A stretch of 64,000 nt of DNA from Stromatinia cepivora. Lineage: Eukaryota > Ascomycota > Leotiomycetes > Helotiales > Sclerotiniaceae. The notes beneath the pieces were generated by a model. The model had not been told where the DNA came from. It worked only from the letters and a program-made list of their open reading frames with translations, and ran no database searches. The stretch is from the NCBI GenBank assembly GCA_014898415.1, contig RCTD01000001.1:124001-188000 (forward strand), given 5' to 3'. This document shows, in pieces, positions 22,283 to 35,589 of the stretch; position 1 is the stretch's first letter; the number at the start of each line of letters is the position of its first letter. Position numbers and translations under genes: made by a program.

Positions 22283-23988
22283 CTAATCAATTTATAATAA
22301 TATTATAGATCAAGTATTGGGAATTAATATAAAGAGTTACAAACTTTAAATTTATTTGATTTTGTTTTTGTAATTGAATAAAGATATTTCATTATAAAAC
22401 AAAGCATTTTTATATTAAAGAATAAATCTTTAACTATTAAACAATCCAAAAAAATCGAAAAATCAAGAATAATAATCATCTAATAACGAATTTGAAATTC
22501 ATTTCTTGATTCAATCATTCTATATCCATTACATATTTACTAGATAATATAAAATATATATTTAAAAAAAACCTGAAAGCAACTTTAAGTTTTCGCTACA
22601 TCTGCTTTTGTACAAAAAATCATTTTATTTATTCATTTCATACGAATTACCAATTATATACACAATTGATCAATTCGATTTGATTAATTTCATTACTCTA
22701 ATCATTCTATTTATTTCAATCAAACCCGTTTTGATCAAACTCAATCACCTTAATCAAATTTGATTAATTTTGATCAACTTAATCGATTCGATCAATCAAC
22801 CTCAACTTCGAAATACCCTTAGAACCCAAAAACATTATATATAATATAAATATAGCTTCATCACAATATATATTTCGTATATTATAAATCTATATTCAAA
22901 CTTGTTTTTAAGATCATTTTAAAAATCCCATAGCAATTCATTTCGATATAATTCGAGAATATATAATAATCATTATTATAATAATTATAACAAATATATT
23001 TGAATATTCCTTCAAAATTCTTTATCCTAAAAGAATCCGAATTTTATTGTTATCAATATCAAATGCAATAAAGGCATCAATTATTTTATATATTAAAAAT
23101 GAAGAATATAATAAATGAATAAACAAATAGAAATACGATCAAATTGTATCTATAAAAGAAAACTCTTAGGAAATTATTGATTTTTGTAAATTCAAATTAG
23201 AGTTTTATATAATATATAATTATATCGATAAGGATTTATAGAATAATTATTATAATAATTTTGTAAACTTTAAAGTTGAGTATTTTGAATTCATTAATTT
23301 AAAGATTATATTCAGATTATATATTGAATTAAGAATAAATGATTTATTTATCAAAAAGATAATATAATATATAGAATTAATAATTAATGAAAATTTAATT
23401 GAAACACTTTATATTTTATATATACTATAATCGAATAATCAAATTCGAAAAACAATAATAAATCGACACTTTCAATTTCGATCAAAAACTATTCTAAATT
23501 AAATCAAGAAATTCGATAATAATATATATCTGGATATTATTTTTGAAGATTTAATATTTTTATTTAATCCTTAAAAAAGAGAACAATTTATACAATTAAA
23601 TATAAGATAATTATTTTTAATATAATATAAAGGAATTCAATTATTATAATTAAATAAGAAATCGGGATTTTATATATTCAAGGAACTTTTATATAACGAA
23701 TATTCAGATCCAGAATGGAAATAACACTCAATATTATTATAATCATTATATAATAATAATATATCATTTAATAATGAAAAACTATTAAATAAAAAGAAAT
23801 CTATCGATAATAAAGGATTATCAAATAGATTATCTAATGATGGGAAATCTTTAAATAATAATAAATAATTCGAATATGATTATAAAGTAGATAATATAAA
23901 TCAAAATGATATTTATATATATCTTTATAAAAATAATAAAGAAGGAAAAAATCTATTTAATAATAAAAAGAAAAACGGTTCAGGAAAT
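22283..23988. other. Very AT-rich DNA, no recognisable gene
   Basis: About 1.7 kb of stop-ridden AT-rich sequence. The part near 22670-22810 is rich in GATCAA/TTGATC words, similar in style to 60720-61030 in the gypsy element, and may be a decayed copy of such a region. Nothing else can be assigned. Confidence 0.5.
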
Positions 23989-23990
23989 TA

Positions 23991-25369
23991 CAGTAACCGT
24001 GCACTTATATTACCCCAAAACCTTAAAAACGCGTAAATTTCGCGAATTGAATTTCAACTCTCTTTATTATTTATTTATCAATGGTATTACAATGTATTCC
24101 CAGAACCTTGAATATTGAAAGGGAGTTAGCTTTTAAGCATCTTATTCTATATTTACGTGGCAAAATTATTGGCAAAGCTTTCAATGGCTCTAATCTTTAT
24201 CGTATCGCAATTGACCTCAATCTCGAAACGCAAACCGTTCGTTATACTCTACAGCAAGATACATTACGCAATGAAGGAATGAATCTACTTTGTACTCCTC
24301 GAATTAGATCTTATACAAAAAGAGAAGAATATATGCTAATTCGATACATTCGATTACATCCAAAATCAATCTATACACAAACAAAAACAGTTATAGGCCT
24401 TAAATATAGTACCTTTACTATTAAGAAGATTTTGAAGGTCTATGGAATCATTAATTGGAAATGTAAAAAGCGGCCGGAACTTACCCAGGCATATATACTC
24501 AAATGGCTTGTATAATGCTTAATATATAAAGGATTAATAATAAAGGAATGGGGATTAGTTGTATAAAGCGATAAATGCTTTGTAAAACGGGGGCGGAGTA
24601 AAAAAGAAGAATGGTGCTTCCGTATTTCTGTTCAGAAATAGGAATCTAGAATGGTTCAAATATATAGTACGAATAAGAATATGAAAGTTATAATCTGGAG
24701 AGGCTTTTGGGATTTTGAAAGAAATAATCTATATATAATAAATAAAGATTTTGAAAGTAAGAAATATGGGTATAATGCTAATTCATATCTCGAGGTCCTC
24801 GATACTGAAGTAGACCCTGCTTTTGAAAGATTGGGTCCAGAGTATGAATTTATACAGGATAATGTTTCTATTCATCATATCTATAAAGTACAGAATTGAT
24901 TTCAAGAAAAAGGGATCCCAATATTGAAGGATTGGCCTCCTTATTCTCCTGATCTCAATCCTATTGAATATATTTGATGAACTTTAAAAATGAAATTATA
25001 TAAAATGTTTCCTGATATTGCAACCAACAAAAGCGAATCAGAATATGCTAAACAGAAATTAAAGAATTGTTTATAAACAGCTTAGGATACATTAAATCAA
25101 GAATTATTCGATAAATTAGAAACGAGTATACTTGATAGAATTGAGACCTATATCGTAGCAAAAGACTGGCATACAAAATATTGATTAATTGTAAAGCGAT
25201 AAAGATTTGAATTTTTTTTGAGGAATAGTATAAATATAAAACTTCAATATATTCAAATTTTAGATTATAATAATTAATGATTGATTTTATAATTAAGTTG
25301 AAAGATAGATATTGAATATATAAAAAAACTGAAATTAGGTTGTGGGGTAATATAAGTTGACTAGTACTG
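23991..25369 (+). mobile_element. Tc1/mariner transposon (degenerate)
   Basis: The ends form inverted repeats: CAGTAACCGTGCACTTATAT at the left, and at the right a reverse complement beginning CAGTACTAGTCAACTTATAT, both continuing into ATTACCCC. Both ends are flanked by TA (23989-23990 and 25370-25371), the expected target duplication. The length of 1,379 bp suits a Tc1 element with one transposase gene. Confidence 0.88.
24081..25184 (+). pseudogene. Tc1-family transposase, RIP-damaged
   Basis: The frame from ATG 24081 has the N-terminal helix-turn-helix part (IAIDLNLETQTVRYTLQ, then RIRSYTKREEYMLIRYIR) and stops at 24515. The DDE core continues in pieces. The second catalytic Asp is in FIQDNVSIHH, and the third block reads DWPPYSPDLNPIEYI and is followed by TGA where the family has Trp. 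The C-terminus ends KDWHTKY with a stop at 25182-25184. Several stops replace Trp or Gln codons, as expected from G-to-A and C-to-T changes. The enzyme is certainly inactive. Confidence 0.85.
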
Positions 25370-25912
25370 TATAAAGATAAATTATTCGATTATATATAAA
25401 GTAATAATATTGATTGTAATCTCGGAAATCTTGAGAAACTTTATAATAATACTAATAAATATATTGATTGAGATGATAATTTCGATTATAAATATATTAT
25501 CTTTTTCAATTATTGTAAAAGGATTAATATTTATTTAAGTTTTTATATAAGAATGTTTTCAATAATGCTAAAGAAGGAGGTTTTTATATTCTATTATTCG
25601 AATTTCAATTATATTCTAAATATAATGAATAGTATTTATGAAATGATAAAAATATCTTTTGAAAGAGAAGGGTATTAATATAGATTTATAGAGAAATGGG
25701 ATTATATAATATTTAAAGTAATTATTATATAGAACTCTGGAAAATCAATAACAAAATATTTGGATATTATAATTATCAAATTTCGTTATCTTCAAAAAGG
25801 TTTATTAAAAGAATTTCAAATAATTATATATATTTAAAAAAAGATATTCAATATATATAATTGTATATTAATATATAATCAAATATATTGTGAAAAAGAT
25901 AGGTCGAGATAT

Positions 25913-26194
25913 TGTGACGCACAAGAGCCGTAGTAGAGCTGAATAAACAGGGTCAATTATGTTCTTTAGAATCTACAACTGAAGAACTATGGCTCGTAAG
26001 GAGCGACTAGATATATATACACAAATACCCATTTGTGGGCTGCAGGGTTGTGTGTATGCGTTATTAGGGTTACCATTTTACCATATTAAATCGTATGATT
26101 CGTAACGTATACACACGGATGATCAGCTCATAAATTGATATGGGAGATAAGAGGTATCACGTGGTTAGCCTCCTGTGGTTCACGATTCGTGACA
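25913..26194 (-). mobile_element. Solo LTR of the gypsy chromovirus family (minus)
   Basis: Exactly 282 bp, the same length as and inverted relative to the LTRs at 49877-50158 and 61138-61419. It ends TGTCACGAATCGTGAACCAC when read on the minus strand. A perfect 5-bp target duplication GATAT flanks it (25908-25912 and 26195-26199), so it is a clean solo LTR. It is less AT-shifted than the copy at 61138. Confidence 0.9.
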
Positions 26195-26572
26195 GATATG
26201 TGCGTCCTGATAGTACGCTGTAAAGGGAAATGGGAATTGGAATTGATTAGATTACATTGTAAAGGCTTCAAGTAGTAAAACTAATAGGTTTAGATAATGG
26301 TTTGGATTGTACACAAATAAAGTACAAAAAGACTAATGAAAAAACGATTGATTTTTATCAAGGAGAGGGGAGCAGAGTCCTTTTTTATATCTAACTACGA
26401 AGAGTCATGTGATTATATGACTATGCACTAATCCTTGATATCCCAACTTTCTCACAATATATTATCGATCTTCAAAATCTGTAATCAAATTTATCGAAGA
26501 TTTATAAAGTTTCATTTTTATATATAAGAAATCATATTCAAATAAAGACAAAATATTTTATATAAATCGAAT

Positions 26573-26771
26573 TGTCGAGACAACTGTACACGGGGAAGTG
26601 AAGCTTATCAACGAACGTATAGAACTCTTTGTTAATACGTTTGATTTGCCTAGAGAGCTAGAAACTATGGAGGGTGAAGAACTATATAATGGTGCATGCC
26701 GAGGCACTAGTGCGCACGTGATCCTTACCATCTTAACCATCCTTACCATGCACGTGATTCATATTCCGACA
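26573..26771 (-). mobile_element. Solo LTR, family 1 (minus)
   Basis: 199 bp with TGTCG...CGACA termini, reverse-complement homologue of 22071-22282, flanked by the perfect 5-bp duplication CGAAT (26568-26572 and 26772-26776). It appears inserted in the older copia remnant that continues to 27231. Confidence 0.85.
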
Positions 26772-26776
26772 CGAAT

Positions 26777-27231
26777 ATATAATCAAAAGAACTCTAATCG
26801 ACCTAAATATAGATAGATTTACTCATTAGATCAGAACTTGGAATGAATATTGCTAATATAAAAACAAATAGATCGTTCTCTGAATTGATTGAATTCCAGA
26901 TTCCTTGAACTTGATATTTATTTTTCAAATATAAATACCACTCCGACCATTAAATACAGATTGTAAAAAAAAGATCGTTTTGATCCTTTACTATATTAAA
27001 TAAAGATAATTGAATTAATATGAATATTGAATTATAAATAAGATAAGAATAATATTTTAAGAATAATCCCTTGAATACTTAATAATCATTGGATAAGAAA
27101 TTGTATAAATTTAAAGGTTATCAGATTTATAATTATTATAGGATAGTATAATTACAAAGCACTTTTAGGGATCGGAGAATAAATAGTATATATGATTAAT
27201 AAAATAAAAGAATTGAATGATTTACCCTTGA
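26777..27231 (-). mobile_element. Older copia-C copy, left fragment (minus): internal start plus part of LTR
   Basis: Read on the minus strand, 27231 to about 27139 matches the 3' third of the copia-C LTR, followed by a decayed primer-binding site and an internal region paralleling 27541-27900. The missing 5' part of the same LTR lies at 47789-48004. The two parts were separated when copia-C inserted. Confidence 0.75.
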
Positions 27232-27540
27232 TGTCACGGAAAGCCCCGCAATCCCCTGTATCTTATGAAGGATCAAAGCGTATGCTTTTCAATCAGAATG
27301 AAGGATCTACTAGCCCTTACCAATCCACCAATTGATAAAGTGATCCTGATATACTAATAAACAAAGATCTAGCCTAATTAAGGTGCATATCGGTTAGATA
27401 ATCATTCATTTGTTCTATATATACAGTTCTTGATTCATATAATTAAAGGCAAATCATTCAATTCTTTTACTTTACCAATTATGTGTACCATTTATTCAAC
27501 GATCCCTGAAAGTGTTGTATAATCATACTATCCCGTGATA
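27232..27540 (+). repeat. Copia-C 5' LTR
   Basis: 309 bp, same length as the partner at 47480-47788. Differences between the two are mostly transitions, and the 3' copy is the more AT-shifted, including loss of the canonical TG start to TA. Confidence 0.9.
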
Positions 27541-28152
27541 ATTATGAACCCGGTAGTTTTTAAAATCTATACAATTTCCTATCCGATGATTATTAAATAT
27601 TTAAAGGATCATTTTTAAAATATTATTTCTATTTTATCTATAATTCAATATTTATATCAATTCAATTACCTTTATTCAATATGGTAAAGGATCAAAATGA
27701 TCTTCTTTTTATAATCCATACTCAATAATTGGAGTGGTATTTATACTTGAAAAATAAATGTCAAGTTCAAGGAATCTAGAATTCAATTAATCCAAAAAAC
27801 AATTTGTTTGTTTCTATATCAGCAATATCTATTTTAAATTCTGATTTGATAAATAAACCTATCCGTATTTAGATCGATTGGTTTTCAATCAAACCATCTG
27901 TTTTATCTTCTGTTATCGATCTTCAAGCCAAATATAATCAAAAGAAACAAATTCAATATCAAAAGGAATTTTCGGAATATCTTGTAATGATTCAATCCAA
28001 AGAAAATGCTAATGGAAATATGAAGATGAAAGATTCTGATAGTAATATATCGGGATTTATTCCTAATAAATCCATTATTTTATTTCCAATTATCTTCCAA
28101 GAAATCTTCTTCGAGTTTGCCTTTTTTCAATTAAAGTATCGATATTGATAAT

Positions 28153-28338
28153 TGTTGGAACATATGACTGACGAAACACGTGACACCATCATGTGTTTCC
28201 CCCACATCGTAAGTGGGATGGTAGTGTTTATATAGATTAGTAGAATTCTGTTATACAAAAAGGTTAAACAAAATAATAGAATTATTTTTACCCTATACAT
28301 ATTTTGTATATACACCCCTTTACGAAGTCTATCCAACA
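28153..28338 (+). repeat. Copia-B 5' LTR
   Basis: 186 bp direct repeat of 34794-34979. This copy keeps CACGTGACACC where the right copy reads CATATAACACC, showing C-to-T decay in the latter. Confidence 0.9.
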
Positions 28339-30949
28339 CTGATCAATAATTGATAAAACTTAATCACAGAACGACAAGGTCAAATTCAATAAGAAGAAAT
28401 ATCTTTTGAAAAAACGAATAAGATTATACTAGACTAAGTTTACATACGATCTATATAGAAAAACTAGAATACTATATTCCCTATACTATTTTCTTCGAAA
28501 TATATACTAAGAAGGGATCTCTAACTATAATTGATTTCTTCAAAATAATTTGATTTTATATCAACTCTATTTGTATCCATCATGTTTTTGTATACACTAT
28601 ACAACAAATCTATTCGATACAATACGATATCGAATTATAATATCCAATATGGTTTTTTCAATCCCCGAATCATTTTCGTACAAAATGGATACTGAATTTT
28701 GGGGGAAACAATTGAATCCAAATTCAGAACTTATTGAATCCCAAGTGAATGCCGATATAACTATATGGCTCATTAATTTATAATTTAGAAGGTACAAAGG
28801 ACAAAGGCTATAAAAAGAATTTCAAAAATAATACAAAAGCTGGACGAATACTATATTCAAAATCATATATCGCGAAACTCTCAAATTCATACGAATTCAA
28901 TTCATTTTGTACAGTTTTTAGGTTCGATAAACAAAAAGAAGCAATAGCTATACAAAAGTATTTATTGAACTTATCTCGAAAAACAAATCAAACGAATATA
29001 CAAAAGAAGTTTAAGAAGAAATAGATCGATTGAAAAAAGAATATACGGATATATATAAAATCATTGTATCGAAGAAATCAATCAAAATTCAAGTTTCACC
29101 TACACCAAAGCTTTTTGAGCAAATACAACAAGATAAATAATAGCAACGAAATCAAAGCCAATTCCCTTCTGATTTTACAATGCTAAATCGTATAACAAAA
29201 TAGAACACACCTTATATAGTATACAAACAAAACCTTCTCCCAGATCTTATGAAAATATATAATAACAATGAATTCAAATATAGCAATAGGGAATACAATT
29301 TTCTGAATAAGAAACTACAGATATTCTACAAACTTTACAGTAAAATCGAAATTCACCTAAATGAATATAAAACAACATTTTCGATAATACTTTAAAACTC
29401 TATATTATTATTCTATTTCGACAAAATTAACAATAGAAAATTGAAATTCGAAAAAATGATTATACTCACGAAAATGCATTTTGAAACAGAAGAAAGATAC
29501 CAGAAATATCTTACTGAATAGTATAATACAACATTTCCATAGATTATACAAAAATACCCTAACAAATCACTTTCAGAATAATTGGAAAAGCTCTTCGACA
29601 TACTTCATACACTACAATATAGATTAATAAATTTATATCAATCAGAATTAATATTAAAAGATCAGATTATAAATACTTATCACGATATCCCTAAATGCAA
29701 TCTCGTTTTACTACATTTTATTATAATATACGAAAACCTTTATACTGACCTTCGAAATGTTATTGATCAAATTAAAAGAATACAATCAACGAATATTTAT
29801 ATCATAGATTCAATGATTAATAACCTATCAAATATGGAAATATATTGGACGGATTATATATATGATAATCAAGGCTTATACAGAAATCGAGGATAATATA
29901 GAGTTCGATCAAAAAACAGATTCATCCCCTTTCGCTTATATTCATCAGCAAATTTATCAAAAAAACCTCAATACTCTCAAATACCATCACACACATTAAT
30001 TCAGAAATACTTCGTATACAAACAATCAGAATACTGATTGACAAATTATATGAAAAAGAAACAAAAAACGAAATTCAATTAATATATAATAGAATAAAAA
30101 ATAGATAAAGAAATATTCGAGTAATATTTTTTGAAATATAAAAATGCATTCGAATTGTAATACAAAAAAAACGAAATATCAAAAGAAAACGATACTTTCG
30201 AATATCCTTAAATTGAATCTTCAAACAATCAAATGATTTAATTCGAGATATATTTCATTGAAATAAATTCTGTTAATGGAGTGTATATTGCAGAATTACT
30301 AGGGAAATAATTATTAATATATATATATCTACAAAATGATTAATTCAATTAATTGTATAAAAAGTATAAAAAAAGCAATAATCTAAATGAAGTTTTCCAA
30401 TTTCAAAATCGATATTTAGTAAATATATTTCAAGGTATTATTCTAGATATAAATACATCAGGAGTATTAATAGCAGGGGAATTTCAGGTGTAGGTATTAG
30501 AAAAAGAGAAAGGCATCTCATATACAAAAAGTATTGAGTATAATATCAAATTCGGAAAAGGAACTGTATAATCGTAAAGAAATATCACTGTCCAAATATC
30601 AATTGGAATCATTACGTTTTTCATTGTATCAATAAATACTTCATTTTTTATATACATACAGAATATAGATTGCCTACATATCACACTCGATAATATATCA
30701 AATATACTAAAGTAAGATAATAAGATTATTTCTATTATACAAAAATGAAAATATCCTTTTATATTTCTCGATCAAATAGAAAAGATAATGATATATTATC
30801 ATTTGATAGAAACTGAATTTCGATAAATATATCGAAGATTCGGGTATCCTTTTATACGAAAACTTATCAATATATTCAATCATATAAGGTATATAGATAT
30901 TAACTTTCAGACAATCGAGAAATTCAACAAAGTATACAAACATTATCAA

Positions 30950-33690
30950 CTTCATACGAAATCCTTAGAATGTTTCAAATTCACAATAAAAGATGATATC
31001 GAATTCAATTATTCAATTATTCTGGATATATTCTATATTGAAGGAAAACCTGTTCTTTATATCATCGATGAAGCTACTATATACAACACTATTGCATTCA
31101 TACGAAATATAAGCATAAAGACAATTTGGAATACAATTCGGAAATACTGGATCGATATATACCTTGACCCATTAGATCATATATCTCATAATACAGGTAC
31201 GAATTTTATATCGACCAAATTTCAATAAAAAACAAAAGCTCTTCAAATCGATATTTGTAAAGTTTTTATAGAAGCTTACAATATAATTGGTAAAGTTGAA
31301 AGATTTTATACACCCATACAACAATTATACGAAATATTCAAGGAAGAATTAAAAGATAAGAATCTCAAAAAAGAAATTATTTTATAGATGATAATCAAAG
31401 TAATGAATAATACTACAAAATCAAATAGCTTTATTCCAACTCTTCTTATATATAGAGTATATCCCCGAATAATTTTGTATAACCCATCTTCCTAATCGAT
31501 TATAAAACAAATATAAATATACCGATAAGCAATAAAAGAAATTCAAAAAATTCAAACAAAGTATATAATATAAGATTCATTTGATACTAGAAATGGCCCA
31601 GATATGTACGAAATATTAAAACTATTTTTGAATTCATTAATACAAATATAAAGAGAAAAGAAAGGATAAACAGAATCCTATAAATTGATTACAATTACAA
31701 ATCAAAACTATACAATCGATTTCCCTTATAATCCTATAGAATTTCATATAACAATTGTCAAACTATTTTATAAAGATATATACAAAGAATCATTCCTAAT
31801 AGAAAATTTACTTTCAATGACCCTCCCAAATATAGAAAATCCGTCATTTCCGGAGAACCTATTATCCCCAATGATCCCTTCTATTCCTTCAGATCAAAAT
31901 CAAGAGATAAGCAAATCTGAAAGAAAATATATATAATCTAATACCAAAAAAGAAAGAATAATCAATCCTATACTTTATACATTAATACAAATCGAAATCC
32001 CCAGAATATCACCTCCACAAAAGGTACAAGAAACAAATAATGAATACAATCAACTAATTGCTGCAATCCGAGATAATCAAGATTTATTAGAAATATTCAT
32101 TACAAAGAAAAAACAAGAAACACTGGATCTTACAATTGATCTTCATATAAAAGGAATCATTATAATTGAAGGACAACCATTTGAAGCTTCGCAAATACAA
32201 GAAATCGATAATTTAATTGCAAAAGATATTTTCGAATTCGTCAAGTACAATCCCTTTATATATACCGGGAGATTGTTCAATTCATATTTTGTAAATGAAG
32301 TTAAAGGATGTATAACAAATTCCTTGTATGAAAAGTCATGTTTAGTTATTCAAGTATATAATGATTCTGGAAAAGAAACAATATTGATACAAGTATCTAC
32401 AATCCAAAGATCAAGCCAAAGAATCATTATAGCTTTAGCTCCAATATTAAAGCCAATAGATATCAAACTTATAATACAAAATATCATGCAGGTATATGTA
32501 CAATCAAAAATACCTCTGAATTGCATTATACTAGCAAATTTACCAAAAGAACTTTAAAATAAATATACAAAGGATACAATCATAATAATCAAAAAGCCAT
32601 TATACGGTATTGCAAAAGTAGAAACACATTGATAAGCAATCTATTGGAAACACCATCAAAAGAGATTAAATATAATTATGTTATTATATAACTTTTGCTT
32701 GCTAATCTCGAATTCAAAGAATATACAATTCGGAATTATAGGAATACAAATAGACAATATCCTCATTCTTACAAATAAGCAATTCCTAAAATTAGAAAAC
32801 AAAGAATTGATTGATACAAATATCAAAACCAAACCAGGAAAACACCTCACAAATGATACCCCACTAATATTCAATGGATATATAATATAATATACAAAAA
32901 ACAATCTCATATTTATATAAAAAGGTTAAAAAAAGAAAATCGGAAAGATTAACAATTTAGAGCAATATTGAGAACAAAAAGCTAAAGGAGTATATATTGT
33001 TACAATTTGTTAATTAGAAACATCATACAACTTATCAACTGTTACACAATATTAAAATCTATTAGACAAAAACATCAAATTATTCAATAAAAGATTAGAT
33101 TGGTAGATGAAAAACTTTAATCGAGGTTTTCGCTTTATTCCCCTTGAAAAAGATTATATAAAGCTATTCGTTTTTGTTGATGAATCCTTTATCAATAATA
33201 AGGATTTGAACAATTAAATAGGATTCGTTATTTTATTTGTGAATGAAAATATATTAGACAAAAACATCTTCGAAATAAAAGACAATATCATTCATTATAA
33301 TAATATGAAAAGTAAAAAAGTTATATACAATATATTAGCATCCGAGATATATGAAATGGTAGCAGAAGTAGATATCGATTTTGTAATACAATCTACCTTA
33401 CAAATTGTTACCTTACAATTCGATATCTTTGATATCCCAATTATTGTATATACTGATTTATATTTGCTGTACGAATACTTTGTTAAATTAGATATAATGA
33501 AAGAGAAAAGATTGATGATCGATATCATAGCATTTCGATAATCATATAAACGAAGAGAATTGACAAAAATGAAATGAATCAATGGATTCGATAATATTGC
33601 TGATACAATAATAAAAGTTAATCCTAATAATAATTTAGAAAAGTTTATTGATACAAATATTCTCGAAATATATATAAAAGGATAAATAAA
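30950..33690 (+). pseudogene. Copia-B integrase, reverse transcriptase and RNase H remnants
   Basis: Stop-interrupted plus-strand frames. The integrase end reads YNIIGKVERFYTPIQQLYE at about 31270 and continues to DFPYNPIEFHITIVK near 31715. Reverse transcriptase follows from about 32085 (SYFVNEVKGC, STIQRSSQRIIIALAPIL, VKKPLYG-like IKKPLYGIAK, and GIQIDNIL in place of the catalytic Asp-Asp motif). RNase H-like blocks are at 33120-33540 (FVDESFINN, SKKVIYNILASEIYEM). The order is that of Ty1/copia. No frame is complete. Confidence 0.75.
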
Positions 33691-34793
33691 ACAAGAAATT
33701 TGTATGAAAATCGATTAAATTTTTATATAAATCAAAATTGATATAAGGATACAGTATTAATTATTTTTATATTTTATATTTTATTTTCAAAAATTACAAA
33801 AAGAAAACTTTTCATTCTAATTTCATTTTCTAAATCAAAAAACAAAAACATTCAGATATTATATAAATCAATCAACAATAAGAAACTTCTCTATAGAACC
33901 AGAATCAAGCAAGAAAGGCTTCTTTACTAAAAGAAAAGAAGTAGGATTCCGATCGGAAGAAGTGTGAAGAGAAGGAGATGGATTAGATCGGCCAATAGAA
34001 CCAGTATGCAGACGATCTGAATGTACGCAGTGAATCCTATGATTATACTATTTATAATTCTTATAATTGTTCCCGAAATACCCTTTTATATAACAATATT
34101 CAGAAAAAGGAATCAACCCTCGACAACAACACTCTCTACAAAATCCCTCAACCAAAATATTCCGATTCTATATCAAAAGATTATTGATATATAAAATATA
34201 CATCGATTATACTTGAACAAATATAATATGATTTCATACAAATAAAATAGAATATCCCAATATAACCAGAATAACAAATTGAAAAGTATTATAATAATAA
34301 AAAACAAACTCTTTATTATTAATCAGAAGAATAAGATTTTGATTCAGTTGAGCTAAAGTATTTGCAGCATTATATAATTGAAGAGCCCTATTGTACAAAG
34401 AATCAATATATTACAAATAATACAAGCTTTACAGCAAATGCGAGGTAAAATCTCAATACAATTAATTGCTCTATAGCCGATATAAAATATACATTTTCAA
34501 AAGTTCGGCAAATACAATCTTTAGTAGCTTTATAGCCATCAATACGATTCCGAAATCAGAAATATCGGCCAAGCCGATCGAGAAATATATATAGGATAGA
34601 AAAGCTTCTATTTCGATGAAATTGAAGGATACAAATATTGAATGTTTGATTGATTTGGGGAGAGAATTCACTATACTCGTTTGAATAGAAAATAGATATA
34701 AAGATCGAACTAAACGATTAGATAACTACCTATATTCCAATAATCAGTCTGATTCGTATATAGCATTTTATACGAAAAAAAAAGTTAAATTTA

Positions 34794-34979
34794 TATTGAA
34801 ATACATAACTAACGAAACATATAACACCATCATATATTTCCCCCACATTGTAAATGGGATAACAACGTTTATATAGATTAATAGAACCCTATTATACAAA
34901 AGGGTTAAATAGAATAATAAAACCATCTTTACTCTATATGCGTTTTGTGTATACACCCCCTTACGAAGTCTGTCCAACA
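34794..34979 (+). repeat. Copia-B 3' LTR
   Basis: 186 bp, heavily transition-decayed partner of 28153-28338; its first bases are TATTGAAATACATAAC where the other copy has TGTTGGAACATATGAC. Confidence 0.9.
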
Positions 34980-35589
34980 ATAATAAGAATATATATAGAA
35001 TCATAAAGTTTTTAAGAATATTTATAAATGGATCGAATTGTTAATTGATCAAGTACACCTTATAAAGTTATTCATTCTTAATCAAGGTATTACAGCTCTT
35101 CTATTCAAAACGATTATCAATATACTCAAAAAGAAGTTTGTATTTATAATAATTATTGCCAAGTTTGCAGTACTACAAGAATATCGATCTGTTTTAATAT
35201 AAGCCTTACTCGGCAGAACCGATCTTGTCAAATAATATAGGGATTGGATTATAATTTACACCAAAGTTTTCGCATACAAAATCACTGAGGTACAGGATGA
35301 AATCGCTATCAACACTTTTCTACAAATTATTGATACCAGGATGTTCCCAATTTAAATAAATATTATAATTATATAGATTAAGATAAATAATCAATTTAAA
35401 TTACCCAATCTTTTATTCAAGCAATTCGAAAACGTTTTTGGAGGATTAATCTTTCAGGATTTTATTTTTTTAAAAGCTAAAAAAGGAATATATTTTACAT
35501 TTATCTTTTTTTAAAATGATAAAAAATCTAAGAAGAATAAGAAGAATATCAATTCTGAAAGTAATCAAAGAATCAAGAAGATTTGAGAA

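Larger units (their letters stand above)
28153..34979 (+). mobile_element. Copia element B, nested in copia-C
   Basis: LTRs of exactly 186 bp at 28153-28338 and 34794-34979, beginning TGTTGGAACATATGACTGAC in the left copy and ending TCCAACA. The target duplication ATAAT is perfect (28148-28152, 34980-34984). Total length is 6,827 bp. The interior carries decayed gag and a copia-ordered pol on the plus strand. It sits in the gag part of copia-C. Confidence 0.9.

Noticed and set aside
22071..26771. A 4.7-kb DNA transposon with the inverted copies at 22071 and 26573 as its terminal repeats
   Set aside because: The 26573-26771 copy has its own CGAAT duplication on both sides and LTR-type TG...CA ends, so the two are independent solo LTRs.
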